This document shows, one piece after another, positions 44,849 to 53,962 of a stretch of DNA of 64,000 nt. A model generated the notes under the pieces. The model did not search any database, was not told where the DNA came from, and saw only the letters and a list, made by a program, of their open reading frames with translations. Each line of letters opens with the position of its first letter. Within the stretch, counting starts at the first letter, position 1. Origin of the DNA: Paenibacillus senegalimassiliensis (GTDB lineage: Bacteria; Bacillota; Bacilli; Paenibacillales; Paenibacillaceae). The stretch lies in the NCBI RefSeq assembly GCF_001486585.1, contig NZ_LN909042.1, positions 124,001 through 188,000 on the forward strand, read 5' to 3'. Both the position numbers and the translations under genes were made by a program.

Positions 44849-45906
44849 GAATCGGATTGCTAGGAGGTGTGATGGCCGGGTTCTCTGCCATGCTGCTTGT
44901 TCCTGCAGGAGTTGTGCTTCTGGCAGGGGTGAGTAGTCCCGAGGGGATATCTTCCGGCCCTGTTCTCTCGCTTATTCTGGCGATGTTCGTCCCCTTTGTC
45001 TTATGTGCTCTCTTAGTAGGGCGATTTCTGGTCGTTCGCATCTTAACCCCGTTGCGGGAGCTTAATCATGCCACAGGGCAGATCATCAAGGGGAATTTTG
45101 ACGCTGCTCTTCACTATAGCAAACGTGATGAAATGGGAGATTTATGCGTAGCCTTCAACGCGATGAGTACACAATTAAAGGCTTCTCTGGAGAAGCAGGC
45201 ACTGCTTGAGCGTTCTCGTAAGGAACTGATGGCCAGTATTTCTCATGATCTACGTACGCCGCTGTCCTCCATTCGTGGCTATGTAGAGGGCTTGCAGGAT
45301 GGCGTCGTTCATGATCAAGCCAAATTCGACCGCTACATTGCGGTGATTAAGAATAAAACGGAAAGTCTGGACCGCTTGATCGACAGTCTCTTCCACTATA
45401 CCCAACTGGATCTCAAGCCGCTGGACGCTGATTTGCGCACCTGGGATTCGCAGCATCTGCTGGATTCAATCATTCAGCCGATCATGCTTGAGTTGGCTGA
45501 TCAGCCCGTGAGACTACAGGTGGAAAGGCCCTTTCCTGCGGTCTCACTGCTTGCCGATGAACAAGGGCTTGCCCAGGTGTTCGATAACTTGATCAGTAAT
45601 GCCAGAAGCGTGTTGCGTGAGCAAGGAGGAGTAATCGCTGTGCAGGCCACAGCAAATTCTCAATATTTGCGGGTGAAGGTAGCTGATAACGGGCCAGGAA
45701 TCTCGTCGGAGGACATGCCTTACATCTTTGATCAGTTCTACCGCGCGGAGAAATCTCGTTCCCGCGCCTACGGCGGAGCCGGACTAGGCCTGGCAATTTG
45801 TCGCAAAATCATTCGAAATCACGGTGGTGAGATTACGGCTGAGGATACACCGGGTGGTGGTGCTACGTTTTGTTTTACCTTACCGATTATAGAAATTCAG
45901 CCCTAG
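44845..45906 (+). CDS. Sensor histidine kinase with two membrane helices
   Basis: 353 residues. Helices at about 5-30 and 40-60 flank an outside loop of only about 10 residues, then a HAMP domain (62-115), HisKA with phospho-acceptor His134 (SISHDLRTPL) and an HATPase with DNLISNARS, DNGPGISSEDM and GGAGLGLAI. The tiny loop suggests sensing within the membrane or through a partner, as in cell-envelope-stress kinases. The partner could be the adjacent CPBP protease, which is inference. Confidence 0.95.
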   Translation: MRIGLLGGVMAGFSAMLLVPAGVVLLAGVSSPEGISSGPVLSLILAMFVPFVLCALLVGRFLVVRILTPLRELNHATGQIIKGNFDAALHYSKRDEMGDLCVAFNAMSTQLKASLEKQALLERSRKELMASISHDLRTPLSSIRGYVEGLQDGVVHDQAKFDRYIAVIKNKTESLDRLIDSLFHYTQLDLKPLDADLRTWDSQHLLDSIIQPIMLELADQPVRLQVERPFPAVSLLADEQGLAQVFDNLISNARSVLREQGGVIAVQATANSQYLRVKVADNGPGISSEDMPYIFDQFYRAEKSRSRAYGGAGLGLAICRKIIRNHGGEITAEDTPGGGATFCFTLPIIEIQP

Positions 45907-45932
45907 TATACAGACAGGAGGCATTATTGAGC

Positions 45933-46148
45933 ATGACCATTCCCCAAAAGGCAGTAGATATGGACTATATTCTTGAGCGCGTGCTGGAGGACTTCGCCTG
46001 TCGGGTTCTATGGAGCGAAGGGCGCCCTTGCCTGGAGTACCAGCACCTTGACCAATTGGACGCAATTGCTGAATATGTACGTGCTCAGTTCGGCACGGAG
46101 CTGCTGGATGTTTTTTTCACGGCCGTGGAGAGGTTGGAGGAGGAGTAG
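45933..46148 (+). CDS. Small hypothetical protein
   Basis: 71 residues, acidic and helical (MDYILERVLEDFACRVLWSEG to LLDVFFTAVERLEEE). AGGAGG lies 11 bases before the ATG; an in-frame TTG two codons earlier has 5-base spacing. No known domain recognised. It follows the histidine kinase by 26 bases and may be in the same transcript. Its last 32 bases overlap the converging 46117-46698 gene. Confidence 0.6.
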   Translation: MTIPQKAVDMDYILERVLEDFACRVLWSEGRPCLEYQHLDQLDAIAEYVRAQFGTELLDVFFTAVERLEEE

Positions 46149-46698
46149 GCCATTCGTAGATGATTTGTTGCTCCTGATTGTAAATAAGGACGAAGGAGTT
46201 GCCCTCGGCTCCTTCATCATAGTTGCCAGCCAAGGTATAGGCTCGTTTTCCCTCCTCGATGTCCAGCCGATACCATGTCTTCTGATTGAAGGTAGCATAG
46301 ATGTACTTCCCCTCTTGGAGTAGTTGCTTATCATGGATCTGAATCATCAGATATGGGAAGCCTGTCCGAACTCCAAAGACCTGAACGGATTTCTCCTTGT
46401 TCTCGTTCTGCATCAGATCAGCGCCATACTCCATTTCATCATTCTTGATTCTTAGCCAATATGCTCCGACCTTCACACCCCGTTTGTAGAAGATATAAGC
46501 AATAGGTTTGTCCATCTCGTTGTTAATTTTATAATCCAATACCTCTAGAACCTCAAGTTCGCTGAGCTGCTGAATATGAAGATCAGAAATCTTGCTATAC
46601 GAGTCCCTTTGCAAGAACGGAACAAGTACGATAAGTAGAGCAATTAACAGCATTCCCAAGCCTGGAAGTAGATAGCGATTTTTTTGAGATCGTATCAT
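46117..46698 (-). CDS. Membrane-anchored hypothetical protein
   Basis: 193 residues. One N-terminal membrane anchor (about 10-28, LLPGLGMLLIALLIVLVPFL), then an outside domain with beta-strand-rich sequence (PIAYIFYKRGVKVGAYWLRI, GKYIYATFNQKTWYRLDI, GNSFVLIYNQEQQIIYEW). Ends in a proline-rich tail. No family recognised. It converges on the two-component operon. Confidence 0.65.
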   Translation of the reverse strand: MIRSQKNRYLLPGLGMLLIALLIVLVPFLQRDSYSKISDLHIQQLSELEVLEVLDYKINNEMDKPIAYIFYKRGVKVGAYWLRIKNDEMEYGADLMQNENKEKSVQVFGVRTGFPYLMIQIHDKQLLQEGKYIYATFNQKTWYRLDIEEGKRAYTLAGNYDEGAEGNSFVLIYNQEQQIIYEWPTPPPTSPRP

Positions 46699-47222
46699 GG
46701 AAGATCAACTCCGGGTTTTAAAATAGAATACTAGATATGGATTAATTGTACATTAAAAACGATATATATAGATTTAAAGATTATATTTTTGTCGTTAGTT
46801 CAAAGTTAAGAGCTGTATTAGCGCCACTGATAAGAATATAAATTAAATGACTTAGCATTTTACTTCAGTTGTGCAGATTAGGGAGGATTTTCCTGAAATT
46901 CGTCGAAAACAATCCTTTAAGAACTAATATGATTTTAGTCATGGGGTTGAAAAGGACTATATAGATCGTTTATTTCGATTATTAGAATATACCTCAACTA
47001 AAATTTAATTTTTCATAATATAAATATCTTTCAAAAGGGTGTGCAATTTGGTGCAAGTTCCGGATTTTATAGAAAAATAGCTTATATCTTCGAAATTTGT
47101 TTGAAATAGAAGAAAATTGAATATATATCAAAGAATATAGGAGGAATGAACTACATTTAATTGAATAAAATATAGCATATAGGACTTGCTTTATGCTGGA
47201 TACTTGATTGGAGGAGACAAAT
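46699..47222. other. AT-rich noncoding gap
   Basis: About 520 bases, markedly richer in A and T than the flanks, with no credible gene. Together with the following AT-rich nuclease gene it forms a compositionally distinct island. Confidence 0.7.
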
Positions 47223-48941
47223 ATGTGGGATAGGAATGTTACTTTTGGTAATGTTCAAGCTATTTGGAATTCTGCAGGAACTCGTATTTTAAAATACACC
47301 ATAGAGATTGCACATAATGGTTTACATGACCATAAATTAATTTCAGCACCTGATGAGGATATACTTCAAAGCAAAATTGACATGCAAATGAGGAAATGGC
47401 AAGACAAATGGGAAGTCTTTGTTCAGAAGCGTCAAGCCGCTGAAGAGGTAGAAGCTAGTATTGAAGAAGCGAATAGAAGAACAGAAGAAGCCGATATGGA
47501 GTTGCAAGATATTGAAAATTTATTAATACATACTCTAACAACTAATGATGTTGTAGATTGGGATACTTTGAAGAAGAAGGATACTTTCCCCAAGAGTTCA
47601 CCAATTAAGCCGATTCACGGAGAGAAGAAAGAATATCCCAATTCACCAGAAGAAGAAAAACCAAAATTTACAATAATAGATAAGGTTTTTAAATCTAGAA
47701 AACAACAAAAGGTAGCTCATTATAATGCCATTAATGCTGCTATGATTCTAGAATGGGAAGAAGAAAAACAATTAATAGAGGATCATAATAGCTTGGTAGA
47801 ACGTGAATATGAGGAGAAATTGAAACAATGGGAGGTGGAGGTTCAAGATTGGGAGAATGACAGAAATACATTTATTAATGAACAAGATGAATATAATAAA
47901 AAAATTGATGAGTTGAAACAAATGTATTTTAACCTTCATACGGATTCTATTGTTGAATATTGCGATATGGTACTTGATAACTCAATGTATCCAGGGGATT
48001 TTCCAAAAAATTATGAATTGGAATATAATCCAGAGAACAAAATTTTAATTATAGAATATCAATTGCCCTCCATAGAGTGCTTTCCAACTCTAAAAGAAGT
48101 TAAGTATATGACTTCGAAAAAAGAATTAAAAGAATTTTATATCTCTGATAGTCAAAAATTAAAAATGTTTGATGAATCTATGTATAAAATTTCCTTGCGA
48201 ACGATACATGAAATCTTTGAATCAGACGTGGCTAATGCCATTGATGCTGTTTCCTTTAATGGTTGGGTTGAATCAATAAATAAAGCAACAGGTAAAGAAG
48301 AGAATAACTGTATCCTCAGCATTCAGACAAATAAAATTGAATTTAATGAAATAGATTTATCAAATGTTGACCCTAAAATATGTTTTAAAAATCTCAAAGG
48401 TGTAGCTAGTAGTAAATTAAGTACATTAACCCCGATTCAACCTATATTGCAAATTAGTAGAGATGATAAAAGATTTGTTGAGAGTCATACTGTTGTTGGC
48501 TCTCTTGATAATACAACTAACCTTGCTGCAATGGATTGGGAAGAATTTGAACACCTTATTCGTGAATTGTTTGAGAAAGAATTTCAGACTAATGGTGGTG
48601 AAGTTAAGGTAACTCAAGCAAGTCGAGATGGTGGAGTCGATGCGATTGCCTTTGATCCTGATCCAATTCGGGGAGGGAAAATAATTATACAAGCTAAGAG
48701 GTATACAAATACAGTGAGCGTCTCTGCCGTTAGAGACCTGTACGGTTCGGTAGTCAATGAGGGTGCGACCAAAGGAATTCTTGTTTCTACTGCTGACTAT
48801 GGACCTGATGCATATGAATTTGCTAAAGCTAAGCCCTTAACTTTACTTAACGGTTCTAACTTACTTCATCTATTGGAAAAGCACGGCCACCATGCAAGAA
48901 TTGATTTAAGAGAAGCTAAAAAAATCTTAGCTGAAAAGTGA
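47223..48941 (+). CDS. Mrr-type restriction endonuclease-like protein with coiled-coil N-terminus
   Basis: 572 residues, ATG behind GGAGGAG. Residues about 45-240 are rich in Glu, Lys and Gln and look like long coiled coils. The middle is unassigned. The C-terminal 130 residues form an Mrr_cat PD-(D/E)xK nuclease: WEEFEHLIRELFEKEF, catalytic Asp near 472 in SRDGGVDAIAF, and QAK near 490 in KIIIQAKRY, then SVVNEGATKGILVSTADYG. Such enzymes cut modified or foreign DNA (type IV restriction). No methylase is adjacent. Base composition and codon use are far more AT-rich than neighbours, a sign of transfer. Confidence 0.88.
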   Translation: MWDRNVTFGNVQAIWNSAGTRILKYTIEIAHNGLHDHKLISAPDEDILQSKIDMQMRKWQDKWEVFVQKRQAAEEVEASIEEANRRTEEADMELQDIENLLIHTLTTNDVVDWDTLKKKDTFPKSSPIKPIHGEKKEYPNSPEEEKPKFTIIDKVFKSRKQQKVAHYNAINAAMILEWEEEKQLIEDHNSLVEREYEEKLKQWEVEVQDWENDRNTFINEQDEYNKKIDELKQMYFNLHTDSIVEYCDMVLDNSMYPGDFPKNYELEYNPENKILIIEYQLPSIECFPTLKEVKYMTSKKELKEFYISDSQKLKMFDESMYKISLRTIHEIFESDVANAIDAVSFNGWVESINKATGKEENNCILSIQTNKIEFNEIDLSNVDPKICFKNLKGVASSKLSTLTPIQPILQISRDDKRFVESHTVVGSLDNTTNLAAMDWEEFEHLIRELFEKEFQTNGGEVKVTQASRDGGVDAIAFDPDPIRGGKIIIQAKRYTNTVSVSAVRDLYGSVVNEGATKGILVSTADYGPDAYEFAKAKPLTLLNGSNLLHLLEKHGHHARIDLREAKKILAEK

Positions 48942-48970
48942 AAGGGTCCTAAGGGGCCCTTTTCATTTAT
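48938..48970 (+). terminator. Terminator after the Mrr-like gene
   Basis: AAAGGGTCC, TAA loop, GGGGCCCTTTT, then TCATTT. It overlaps the last codons of the gene. Confidence 0.75.
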
Positions 48971-49143
48971 GATAGAACAACCTACAAAAGCAACAAGGGG
49001 AAAACTGTAACAGCACTTGCTTATTATTAAAGGGCGGGATAGAAAAGAGATCTTTTATTTAGTTAGGGATTGAATACGCCTTCACGTACCACCCTCCACT
49101 CCCTATTCTGCTATTCTATAGATAAAAAAAGGAGACCCCACCC

Positions 49144-49416
49144 ATGTCCCTTCTCGAATCCCTCTACCACGGGAATCTGCTTCCGCAGGAACAGTTCGTC
49201 CCGAAAGACCCGCAATATCGTGAGCTAACCCGAGAACTGTCGAGTGCGATGATCGCATGGAAAGAGAAGTTAAGCAGCGCTGAATTCGCCGAGTTGGAGG
49301 CGTTGATTGACTTGCAGCAGCAGGTGCAAGGGATAGAAGTGGCTGAGTCGTTTACGCAAGGATTCCGGTTAGGAGCCGGGCTGATGATTGAGGTTCTCCA
49401 TAAAAATTATCTCTGA
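49144..49416 (+). CDS. DUF6809-like small protein
   Basis: 90 residues. LLESLYHGNLLPQEQFVPKD, YRELTRELS and the C-terminal SFTQGFRLGAGLMIEVL follow a small helical family common in Paenibacillus and relatives. AAAAGGAG precedes the ATG. Function unknown; cytoplasmic. Confidence 0.75.
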   Translation: MSLLESLYHGNLLPQEQFVPKDPQYRELTRELSSAMIAWKEKLSSAEFAELEALIDLQQQVQGIEVAESFTQGFRLGAGLMIEVLHKNYL

Positions 49417-49476
49417 ACGCGCTCCCGCAACCTGAGTTTGTGAGAAAAAGCACGGGAAAGCGCATACGGGCACGCG

Positions 49477-49553
49477 TATAATAGCTACGATAAGCGAATT
49501 TGTTTCGGCATAATTCGTGAATTTTTTCACTTATATTGTGAAAAAAAACACAA
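49477..49553 (+). promoter_or_regulatory. Promoter region with two Rex-like operators
   Basis: TATAAT at 49477-49482 has no clear -35. Downstream, TCGTGAATTTTTTCACTT (49515-49532) and TTGTGAAAAAAAACACAA (49536-49553) each match the Rex operator TTGTGAANNNNTTCACAA at 11 or 12 of 14 positions. Both lie between the -10 and the start codon, placed to repress when NADH is low. Rex is the NADH/NAD+-sensing repressor of anaerobic genes. Confidence 0.65.
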
Positions 49554-49575
49554 TTACTGAAGAGGAGCAGAGTAC

Positions 49576-51564
49576 ATGAGACATCTAAGTAGCAGGTACG
49601 CAAGAACAGGTTTTCTGGTAGCACTGGTATTTATCTTGATGATGGGGTTAATCGGTTGCAGCGGCAACAACAACGAAGCCGCACCGGATGGGGCAGCTAC
49701 CCAAGGCCTGTACACACCAGGGACTTACACCGGGGAAGCCCAAGGCTTGCACAGCGTAATTAAAGTAGAGGTCACGGTTGACGAGAATACGATTCAATCT
49801 GTGAAGGTATTGGAGCAGAAGGATACCGAGGGTGTCAGCGATGCGGTATTTACTACGATTCCCGAGAAGGTTGTCGAAGGACAAAGCTTGAAGGTTGACG
49901 TGGTATCCGGGGCATCCGTATCCAGTAATGGTCTGATTGATGCCATTGCGGACGCTTTGGCCAAGGCCGGAGCGGACGTTGATGCGTTGAAGAACAAAGA
50001 GCCGCTGAAGGCAGCAGCGAAGGAAGCCATTACGAAGGATACTGAAGTAGTGGTTGTCGGCGGGGGCGGAGCAGGTCTTGCCGCTGCGGTATCCGCTGCC
50101 GAGAACGGTGCCAAGGTTATTCTGATCGAGAAATCCCCATCCCTGGGTGGGAACACACTTCGTGCGGGCGGGGAGTTCAACTCCTATGATCCCGTCAGAC
50201 AGCCAAAGATTGAAATGACACAGGCACTGACTAACGAACTGAAAGAAATTTTGACTTACGACGAGAAAGAATTTGGAGATTACGCTGACACGCTTAAGAC
50301 GGTGAAGGCACAAATCAAGGAATATTTGGCGAATGGCGATACAACGAAATTGTTCGATTCCCCTGAATTGCACATGATTCATACTTATATCGGCGGGAAG
50401 AGAACGGACCTGGATGGTAAAGAAATTACCGGTAAATTTGAATTGGTAAAAACACTGACTTCTAACAGCTATGGTACCATCGAATGGCTGGAGAGCAATG
50501 GCGTACAATTTGAAGATGGCATCGGTACGGTGCTTGGCGCTTTGTGGCCTAGAACGCATCATAACGCTGAGCCGCTTGGCACAGGCTATATCAACAACAT
50601 GGAGAAAAAGGCAACCGAGCTTGGCGCAGAAATCATGCTGAATACGAAAGCGACCCAACTGATTGTAGATGGCGGCCGTATCGTGGGCGTAACTGCTGAG
50701 CAAGCAGACGGTACTCCAGTGACCTTGAACGCATCCAAGGGTGTAGTTATGGCAACCGGCGGCTTTGGCGCCAATCCGGACATGGTTGTAGAATACAACA
50801 ACTACTGGCCTGACCTGGATGCCAACATCATGACCACCAATACCGCCAATGCGACTGGCGACGGTATTAAGATGGGTAAGGAAGTAGGAGCGAACCTGTG
50901 GGGCATGGGCTTCATTCAATTGATGCCAAGTGGTCAACCGGGAACTGGCGCGTTGTCTGGCGGTGTATGGGGCAGTGCAGAGACGCAAATCTTCGTAAAC
51001 AAAGAAGGTAAACGGTATGTGAACGAGTACGCTGAACGTGACGTACTGGCTGCCGCAGCTTTGGAACAAACGGATAAGATGTTCTATATTATTAGTGATA
51101 ACACCTCGCTCGGTAATCCTGACTTGAACGGAAAATCCGGATGGGGCGATAACTATCAGGACCTGATCAAGAATAAGAATATCTTCGTAGCAGATACACT
51201 GGAAGATCTGGCCAAGCAAATGGGCGTTCCAGTAGATACCTTCGTAGAAGAAATGAAGAAATATAACACTTATGTAGAGAATCAACTGGACCCAGAGTTT
51301 GGCAAGAAGAACTTTGGACAAAAGCTGGAGACAGCTCCATTCTTCGCAACGCCAAGAACTCCATCCGTGCATCACACGATGGGTGGTCTGGAGATCAACG
51401 AGAAGGCTGAAGTATTGACCGCAGAAGGCAACGCTATTGAAGGCTTGTTCGCAGCGGGCGAAGTGGCAGGCGGCGTCCATGCAGGTAACCGTCTGGGCGG
51501 TAACGCCATCACCGATATTTTCACCTTCGGACGGATTGCTGGTGCGAGCGCAGCAAGCAACTAA
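49576..51564 (+). CDS. Lipoprotein FMN/FAD reductase (fumarate/urocanate-reductase-like flavoprotein)
   Basis: 662 residues. Lipobox GLIGCS near residue 28 anchors it outside the cell. An FMN_bind domain (about 45-125) has VSGASVSSNGLID, the usual site where ApbE attaches FMN to Ser or Thr. A flavoprotein domain follows from about 155, with the FAD motif VVVVGGGGAGLAAAVSAAENGA, SLGGNTLRAGG, the later HHTMGGLEI and FAAGEVAGGVHAGNRLGGNA. This layout matches fumarate-reductase-family flavoproteins that use extracellular acceptors. The substrate may be fumarate, urocanate or another enoate; the sequence does not decide. No cytochrome or ApbE gene is nearby. Confidence 0.9.
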   Translation: MRHLSSRYARTGFLVALVFILMMGLIGCSGNNNEAAPDGAATQGLYTPGTYTGEAQGLHSVIKVEVTVDENTIQSVKVLEQKDTEGVSDAVFTTIPEKVVEGQSLKVDVVSGASVSSNGLIDAIADALAKAGADVDALKNKEPLKAAAKEAITKDTEVVVVGGGGAGLAAAVSAAENGAKVILIEKSPSLGGNTLRAGGEFNSYDPVRQPKIEMTQALTNELKEILTYDEKEFGDYADTLKTVKAQIKEYLANGDTTKLFDSPELHMIHTYIGGKRTDLDGKEITGKFELVKTLTSNSYGTIEWLESNGVQFEDGIGTVLGALWPRTHHNAEPLGTGYINNMEKKATELGAEIMLNTKATQLIVDGGRIVGVTAEQADGTPVTLNASKGVVMATGGFGANPDMVVEYNNYWPDLDANIMTTNTANATGDGIKMGKEVGANLWGMGFIQLMPSGQPGTGALSGGVWGSAETQIFVNKEGKRYVNEYAERDVLAAAALEQTDKMFYIISDNTSLGNPDLNGKSGWGDNYQDLIKNKNIFVADTLEDLAKQMGVPVDTFVEEMKKYNTYVENQLDPEFGKKNFGQKLETAPFFATPRTPSVHHTMGGLEINEKAEVLTAEGNAIEGLFAAGEVAGGVHAGNRLGGNAITDIFTFGRIAGASAASN

Positions 51565-51618
51565 TTTCGTAGTCTCATATCGTGCAACAGCAATTGAATA
51601 AGTAATCCCTGCAATACG

Positions 51619-51672
51619 AATTCCCCGTTCCTCTACCGCTCTGATGCGGAGAGGGACGGGGGATTTTTTTTG
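51619..51672 (+). terminator. Terminator after the flavoprotein reductase
   Basis: ATTCCCCGTTCCTCT and AGAGGGACGGGGGAT arms, with an inner CCGC/GCGG pairing, are followed by eight T. Confidence 0.9.
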
Positions 51673-51839
51673 TCTAACACGAATTATAAAGCTTCTTAAC
51701 GACGACTCCTTGCGGATTTAATAAATCTAGGCAACTCTCTTAATCTAGCGTAAATAGTCAAAATCTATACTCTACTTGGGTTGAAAACAACATAAATACA
51801 CAACGAACCCACAATAATCCACAGGGAGTGCGAGAGAAC

Positions 51840-52964
51840 ATGAAATATGGAGTAAAGAAAACGTTGGCGCTTGGCCTTGTTCTGTGTTTGTTTATGTTGG
51901 CATTGGTAGCTTGTGGAGACGCATCGGGCAATACGCCGGCTGCAAGCGCGGACGGCAACGCTGGTGCCCCGGCAGAGGAATTAACGCTGGCTGAATTGGA
52001 GGCTAAGGCTAAGGAAGAAGGTTCTGTCGTTAGTGTAGGGATGCCGGATACATGGGCGAACTGGAAGGACACCTGGGAGGACCTGAAGAGCAAGTATGGC
52101 TTGGAGCACTCGGACACGGATATGTCGAGCGCGGACGAGATTAATAAGTTTGAAGCGGAGAAGAACAAACCGACAGCCGACATTGGCGACGTAGGAATTG
52201 CCTTCGGTCCGGTAGCGGTGGATCGGGGCGTAACGCAACCCTATAAGACCTCCTATTGGGACGAGATCCCTGATTGGGCCAAGGACGCGGATGGGCACTG
52301 GATTGTCGGCTATCAAGGTTCCATTTCTATTTTCACGAATACAGACCTGGTGAAGTCCCCACCGCAAAGCTGGGAAGACATGAAGAACGGCGACTATAAA
52401 ATTATCGTTGGCGACGTGACTAAGGCAGCTCAGGCCCAAATGGCCGTGCTTGCGGCAGCTATAGCCTTTGGCGGAGATGAGACCAACCTGGAGCCGGGGA
52501 TTGCCTACTTTGAAGAATTGGCTAAGCAAGGTCGTCTGTCGAACGCAGAAGCTTCGCTAGCAAATATGGAGAAGGGTGAAGTCGAGGTCACTTTATTGTG
52601 GGATTTCAACGCGCTCAACTTCAAGGACCAACTGGGACCGGATAAATTTAATGTAGCCATTCCAGAAGAAGGCAGCGTCGTGAGCGGATACGCCACCATT
52701 ATTAATAAATATGCGCCTCATCCTCATGCAGCGAAGCTGGCTCGGGAGTACATCCTGAGTGATGAGGGTCAGATTAATCTGGCCAAGGGCTATGCCAGAC
52801 CTATTCGCGATAGCGTTAAGCTTCCCGAAGATGTAGCCGCCAAGCTGTTGCCTGCCGAAGCCTACACAAGCGTGAAGCCTGTAGGCGACTATCAGGCCTG
52901 GGAAGAAGCCGCGAAGAAGCTGCCTCAGTTGTGGCAAGAGCGCGTACTCGTACACATGAACTAA
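51840..52964 (+). CDS. ABC transporter substrate-binding lipoprotein (COG1840-like)
   Basis: 374 residues from the ATG at 51840, behind GGGAG; an in-frame codon four positions earlier is the alternative. Lipobox ALVACG near residue 24. GSVVSVGMPDTWANWKDTWEDL, ADIGDVGIAFGPVAVDRGV, GSISIFTNTDLVKSPPQSWEDM and GYARPIRDSVKLP place it with binding proteins for Fe3+, polyamines or phosphonate-like organics. Downstream phosphoesterase genes suggest an organophosphorus ligand. First gene of a seven-gene plus-strand operon. Confidence 0.9.
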   Translation: MKYGVKKTLALGLVLCLFMLALVACGDASGNTPAASADGNAGAPAEELTLAELEAKAKEEGSVVSVGMPDTWANWKDTWEDLKSKYGLEHSDTDMSSADEINKFEAEKNKPTADIGDVGIAFGPVAVDRGVTQPYKTSYWDEIPDWAKDADGHWIVGYQGSISIFTNTDLVKSPPQSWEDMKNGDYKIIVGDVTKAAQAQMAVLAAAIAFGGDETNLEPGIAYFEELAKQGRLSNAEASLANMEKGEVEVTLLWDFNALNFKDQLGPDKFNVAIPEEGSVVSGYATIINKYAPHPHAAKLAREYILSDEGQINLAKGYARPIRDSVKLPEDVAAKLLPAEAYTSVKPVGDYQAWEEAAKKLPQLWQERVLVHMN

Positions 52965-53047
52965 CTATACGGTAGGAACTTAAGCGGTGCGTCAGATCGT
53001 CCAAGGCGAATGGCGCACCTTCTTTTCGAAGCAGAGGAGTGGGAAAG

Positions 53048-53962
53048 GTGAAGCGTAAAAATCGCTGGTTCTGGTTGGGGTTATTGCCCTTTGTAGCAAT
53101 GGTGGCCTTGTTCCAACTGGTTCCCATCGTCTCCATGGTAACTGGGAGTGTCAGCTCCGGATCGGGCCTCACATTTGAATATTATATTCGTGTCTTTCAA
53201 AGCGAGTATTACCTCAAGGCAATCAAGAATAGCCTGTTAATTTCGATATTTTCCAGTGTAATCGGAGTGGTAGCGGGGCTGGTGTTTGCTTATTCTATCA
53301 CACGCTTCTCGCCCAAAATGCGGGATCGCTTGATCATGCTGTCCAATATGACCTCCAACTTTGCGGGTGTGCCGCTGGCCTTCGCTTATATTATCCTGCT
53401 GGGCAGCAATGGAGTATTCACCCTGCTGTTCAGGCAGTGGGGGTGGGATGTTTTTGCCGGGTTTGATCTGTATAGCTGGTCGGGCCTGGTACTCGTCTAT
53501 GTCTACTTTCAGGTCCCCCTCGCCTTACTTCTGCTGTATCCTTCCTTTTACGGCATTCGTGAGCAGTGGAAGGAGGCCGCCTCATTGTTAGGGGCAGGGA
53601 CATGGCAATTCTGGAGAACCATCGGTATTCCGGTGCTACTTCCTGCTGTGTTTGGTACACTGGGTATTTTGTTCGCCAACAGTATGGGGGCATATGCCAC
53701 GGCGTATGCCTTGGTGGGGAGCAACTTCAATCTGCTCGCCGTGCGGATCGGCAACCTCGTTTCGGGTGATGTAGTGAGCGAGCCGCAACTTGGCAATGTA
53801 CTCGCGGTAATTTTGGCTCTATCCACCCTGCTGGCCGTTTATCTAAATCACAAAATGATCCAGCGGGCGCAGCGGTTTCAGCCAGGAAGCGCAGATCGCA
53901 AAGCGTCCGTTCGTCGCAAAAACTTCAAGCTCAAAACGTCCAGACTGAAGGAGGAATTATAA
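53048..53962 (+). CDS. ABC transporter permease (PotB-like)
   Basis: 304 residues, GTG start at 53048 with AGAGGAG 9 bases upstream. Six membrane segments and the EAA-type loop QWKEAASLLGAGTWQFWRTI near residue 180. The stop overlaps the next ATG (TAATG). Confidence 0.93.
   Translation: MKRKNRWFWLGLLPFVAMVALFQLVPIVSMVTGSVSSGSGLTFEYYIRVFQSEYYLKAIKNSLLISIFSSVIGVVAGLVFAYSITRFSPKMRDRLIMLSNMTSNFAGVPLAFAYIILLGSNGVFTLLFRQWGWDVFAGFDLYSWSGLVLVYVYFQVPLALLLLYPSFYGIREQWKEAASLLGAGTWQFWRTIGIPVLLPAVFGTLGILFANSMGAYATAYALVGSNFNLLAVRIGNLVSGDVVSEPQLGNVLAVILALSTLLAVYLNHKMIQRAQRFQPGSADRKASVRRKNFKLKTSRLKEEL

Noticed and set aside
49648..51480. 610-residue open frame on the minus strand
   Set aside because: It is fully antisense to the flavoprotein reductase, has no start signal or recognisable domain, and its composition reflects the codon bias of the real gene.
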